This document shows positions 63,612-64,000 of a stretch of 64,000 bases of DNA, in pieces. The notes beneath the pieces are model-generated. The model was given only the letters and a program-made list of their open reading frames with translations. It was not told the origin of the DNA and made no database searches. The DNA lies in assembly GCF_001640805.2 (NCBI RefSeq), contig NC_066855.1, positions 17,822,639 through 17,886,638 of the forward strand, read 5' to 3'. Numbering within the stretch: the stretch's first letter is position 1; each line of letters opens with the position of its first letter. Source of the stretch: Lates calcarifer. Taxonomy: Eukaryota > Chordata > Actinopteri > Centropomidae. A program made the position numbers and the translations under genes.

Positions 63612-63690
<79 letters not shown>
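63612..63690 (+). repeat. Long (CT)n microsatellite followed by (CA)n
   Basis: About 79 bases of pure CT, then a CA run at 63704-63722. It is the longest simple repeat in the window. Confidence 0.95.
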
Positions 63691-63694
<4 letters not shown>

Positions 63695-64000
63695 ACATGT
63701 ACAAACACACACACACACACACATCAATATCACCCCCCACACACCAAAATGCATCTTCAATATAAACACACACAAATGAGACATGTTATTATTAACATAC
63801 GATGCATGTATAATCTCTTGTGTACTGTAAAGGGCCTCACATATGTAGAGTGTATGCAGTATCCACCACCACATATCTAAATAAGGATCTCTATCTACAT
63901 ATACATACATATACATCAGTACATAAATTAATGCATGTGTGCATGCACACACAAATTATCTGTAAGCTGCAGGCAGGAAGACCTGTACTTGCTCTAGCTT

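Larger units (their letters stand above)
58084..64000 (+). other. grid1 intron after the last visible exon (partial)
   Basis: It begins with gtgagt and runs off the window; the next exon (linker to the ligand-binding domain) is not found. It contains a decayed Tc1/mariner transposase (61277-61806, minus) and a very long CT microsatellite (63612-63690). A block around 62575-62770 with ATTA/TAAT-type sites may be a regulatory element. The stretch 58084-61270 holds nothing recognisable apart from short CA-rich patches. Confidence 0.8.

Overview
This is a 64 kb piece of vertebrate nuclear DNA. It is AT-rich, intron-dominated, packed with CA/GT and CT microsatellites, and carries many old Tc1/mariner copies and tRNA-derived SINEs of the kinds common in teleost genomes. 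A ray-finned fish, probably a percomorph, is the best guess; the species cannot be named from the sequence. There are no bacterial-type operons, CRISPR arrays or RNA genes that I can support.

The backbone of the window is one large plus-strand gene, grid1 (ionotropic glutamate receptor delta-1). Four consecutive internal coding exons are visible at 36409-36462, 47871-48044, 53131-53292 and 57964-58083. All four start and end between codons, all have AG/GT borders, and together they encode 170 residues from the C-terminal half of the extracellular amino-terminal domain. The rest of the window is grid1 intron: more than 36.4 kb upstream of the first exon seen, 11.4 kb, 5.1 kb and 4.7 kb between exons, and at least 5.9 kb after the last. 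The start of the gene, and the ligand-binding and membrane exons, lie outside the window. Which teleost paralogue (grid1a or grid1b) this is cannot be decided here.

Inside the 11.4 kb intron, on the opposite strand, sits a compact three-exon gene (45843 down to 44662, poly(A) signal at 44602-44597). It encodes a predicted 306-residue, highly charged coiled-coil protein that I do not recognise. Its splice sites and phases fit together cleanly over two short introns (162 and 99 bp). It is the most novel item in the window.

The remaining sequence is repeat-laden intron. It holds six decayed Tc1/mariner-type transposase fragments (8.9, 10.6, 31.0, 31.5, 46.4 and 61.5 kb), two clear and one probable tRNA-derived SINEs (16.5, 51.4 and 40.8 kb), and a probable hAT-type non-autonomous transposon of about 1.1 kb (54.8-55.9 kb). 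It also holds a 'CAGTGGCGGGCC' element with a second partial copy 38 kb away, an inverted repeat of about 60 bp (36.85-37.08 kb), a local duplication (37.3/38.3 kb), several other dispersed teleost repeats, an 11-bp minisatellite and many microsatellites. A few unusually CpG-rich or homeobox-site-rich blocks in the introns could be conserved regulatory elements, but that needs alignment to other fish.
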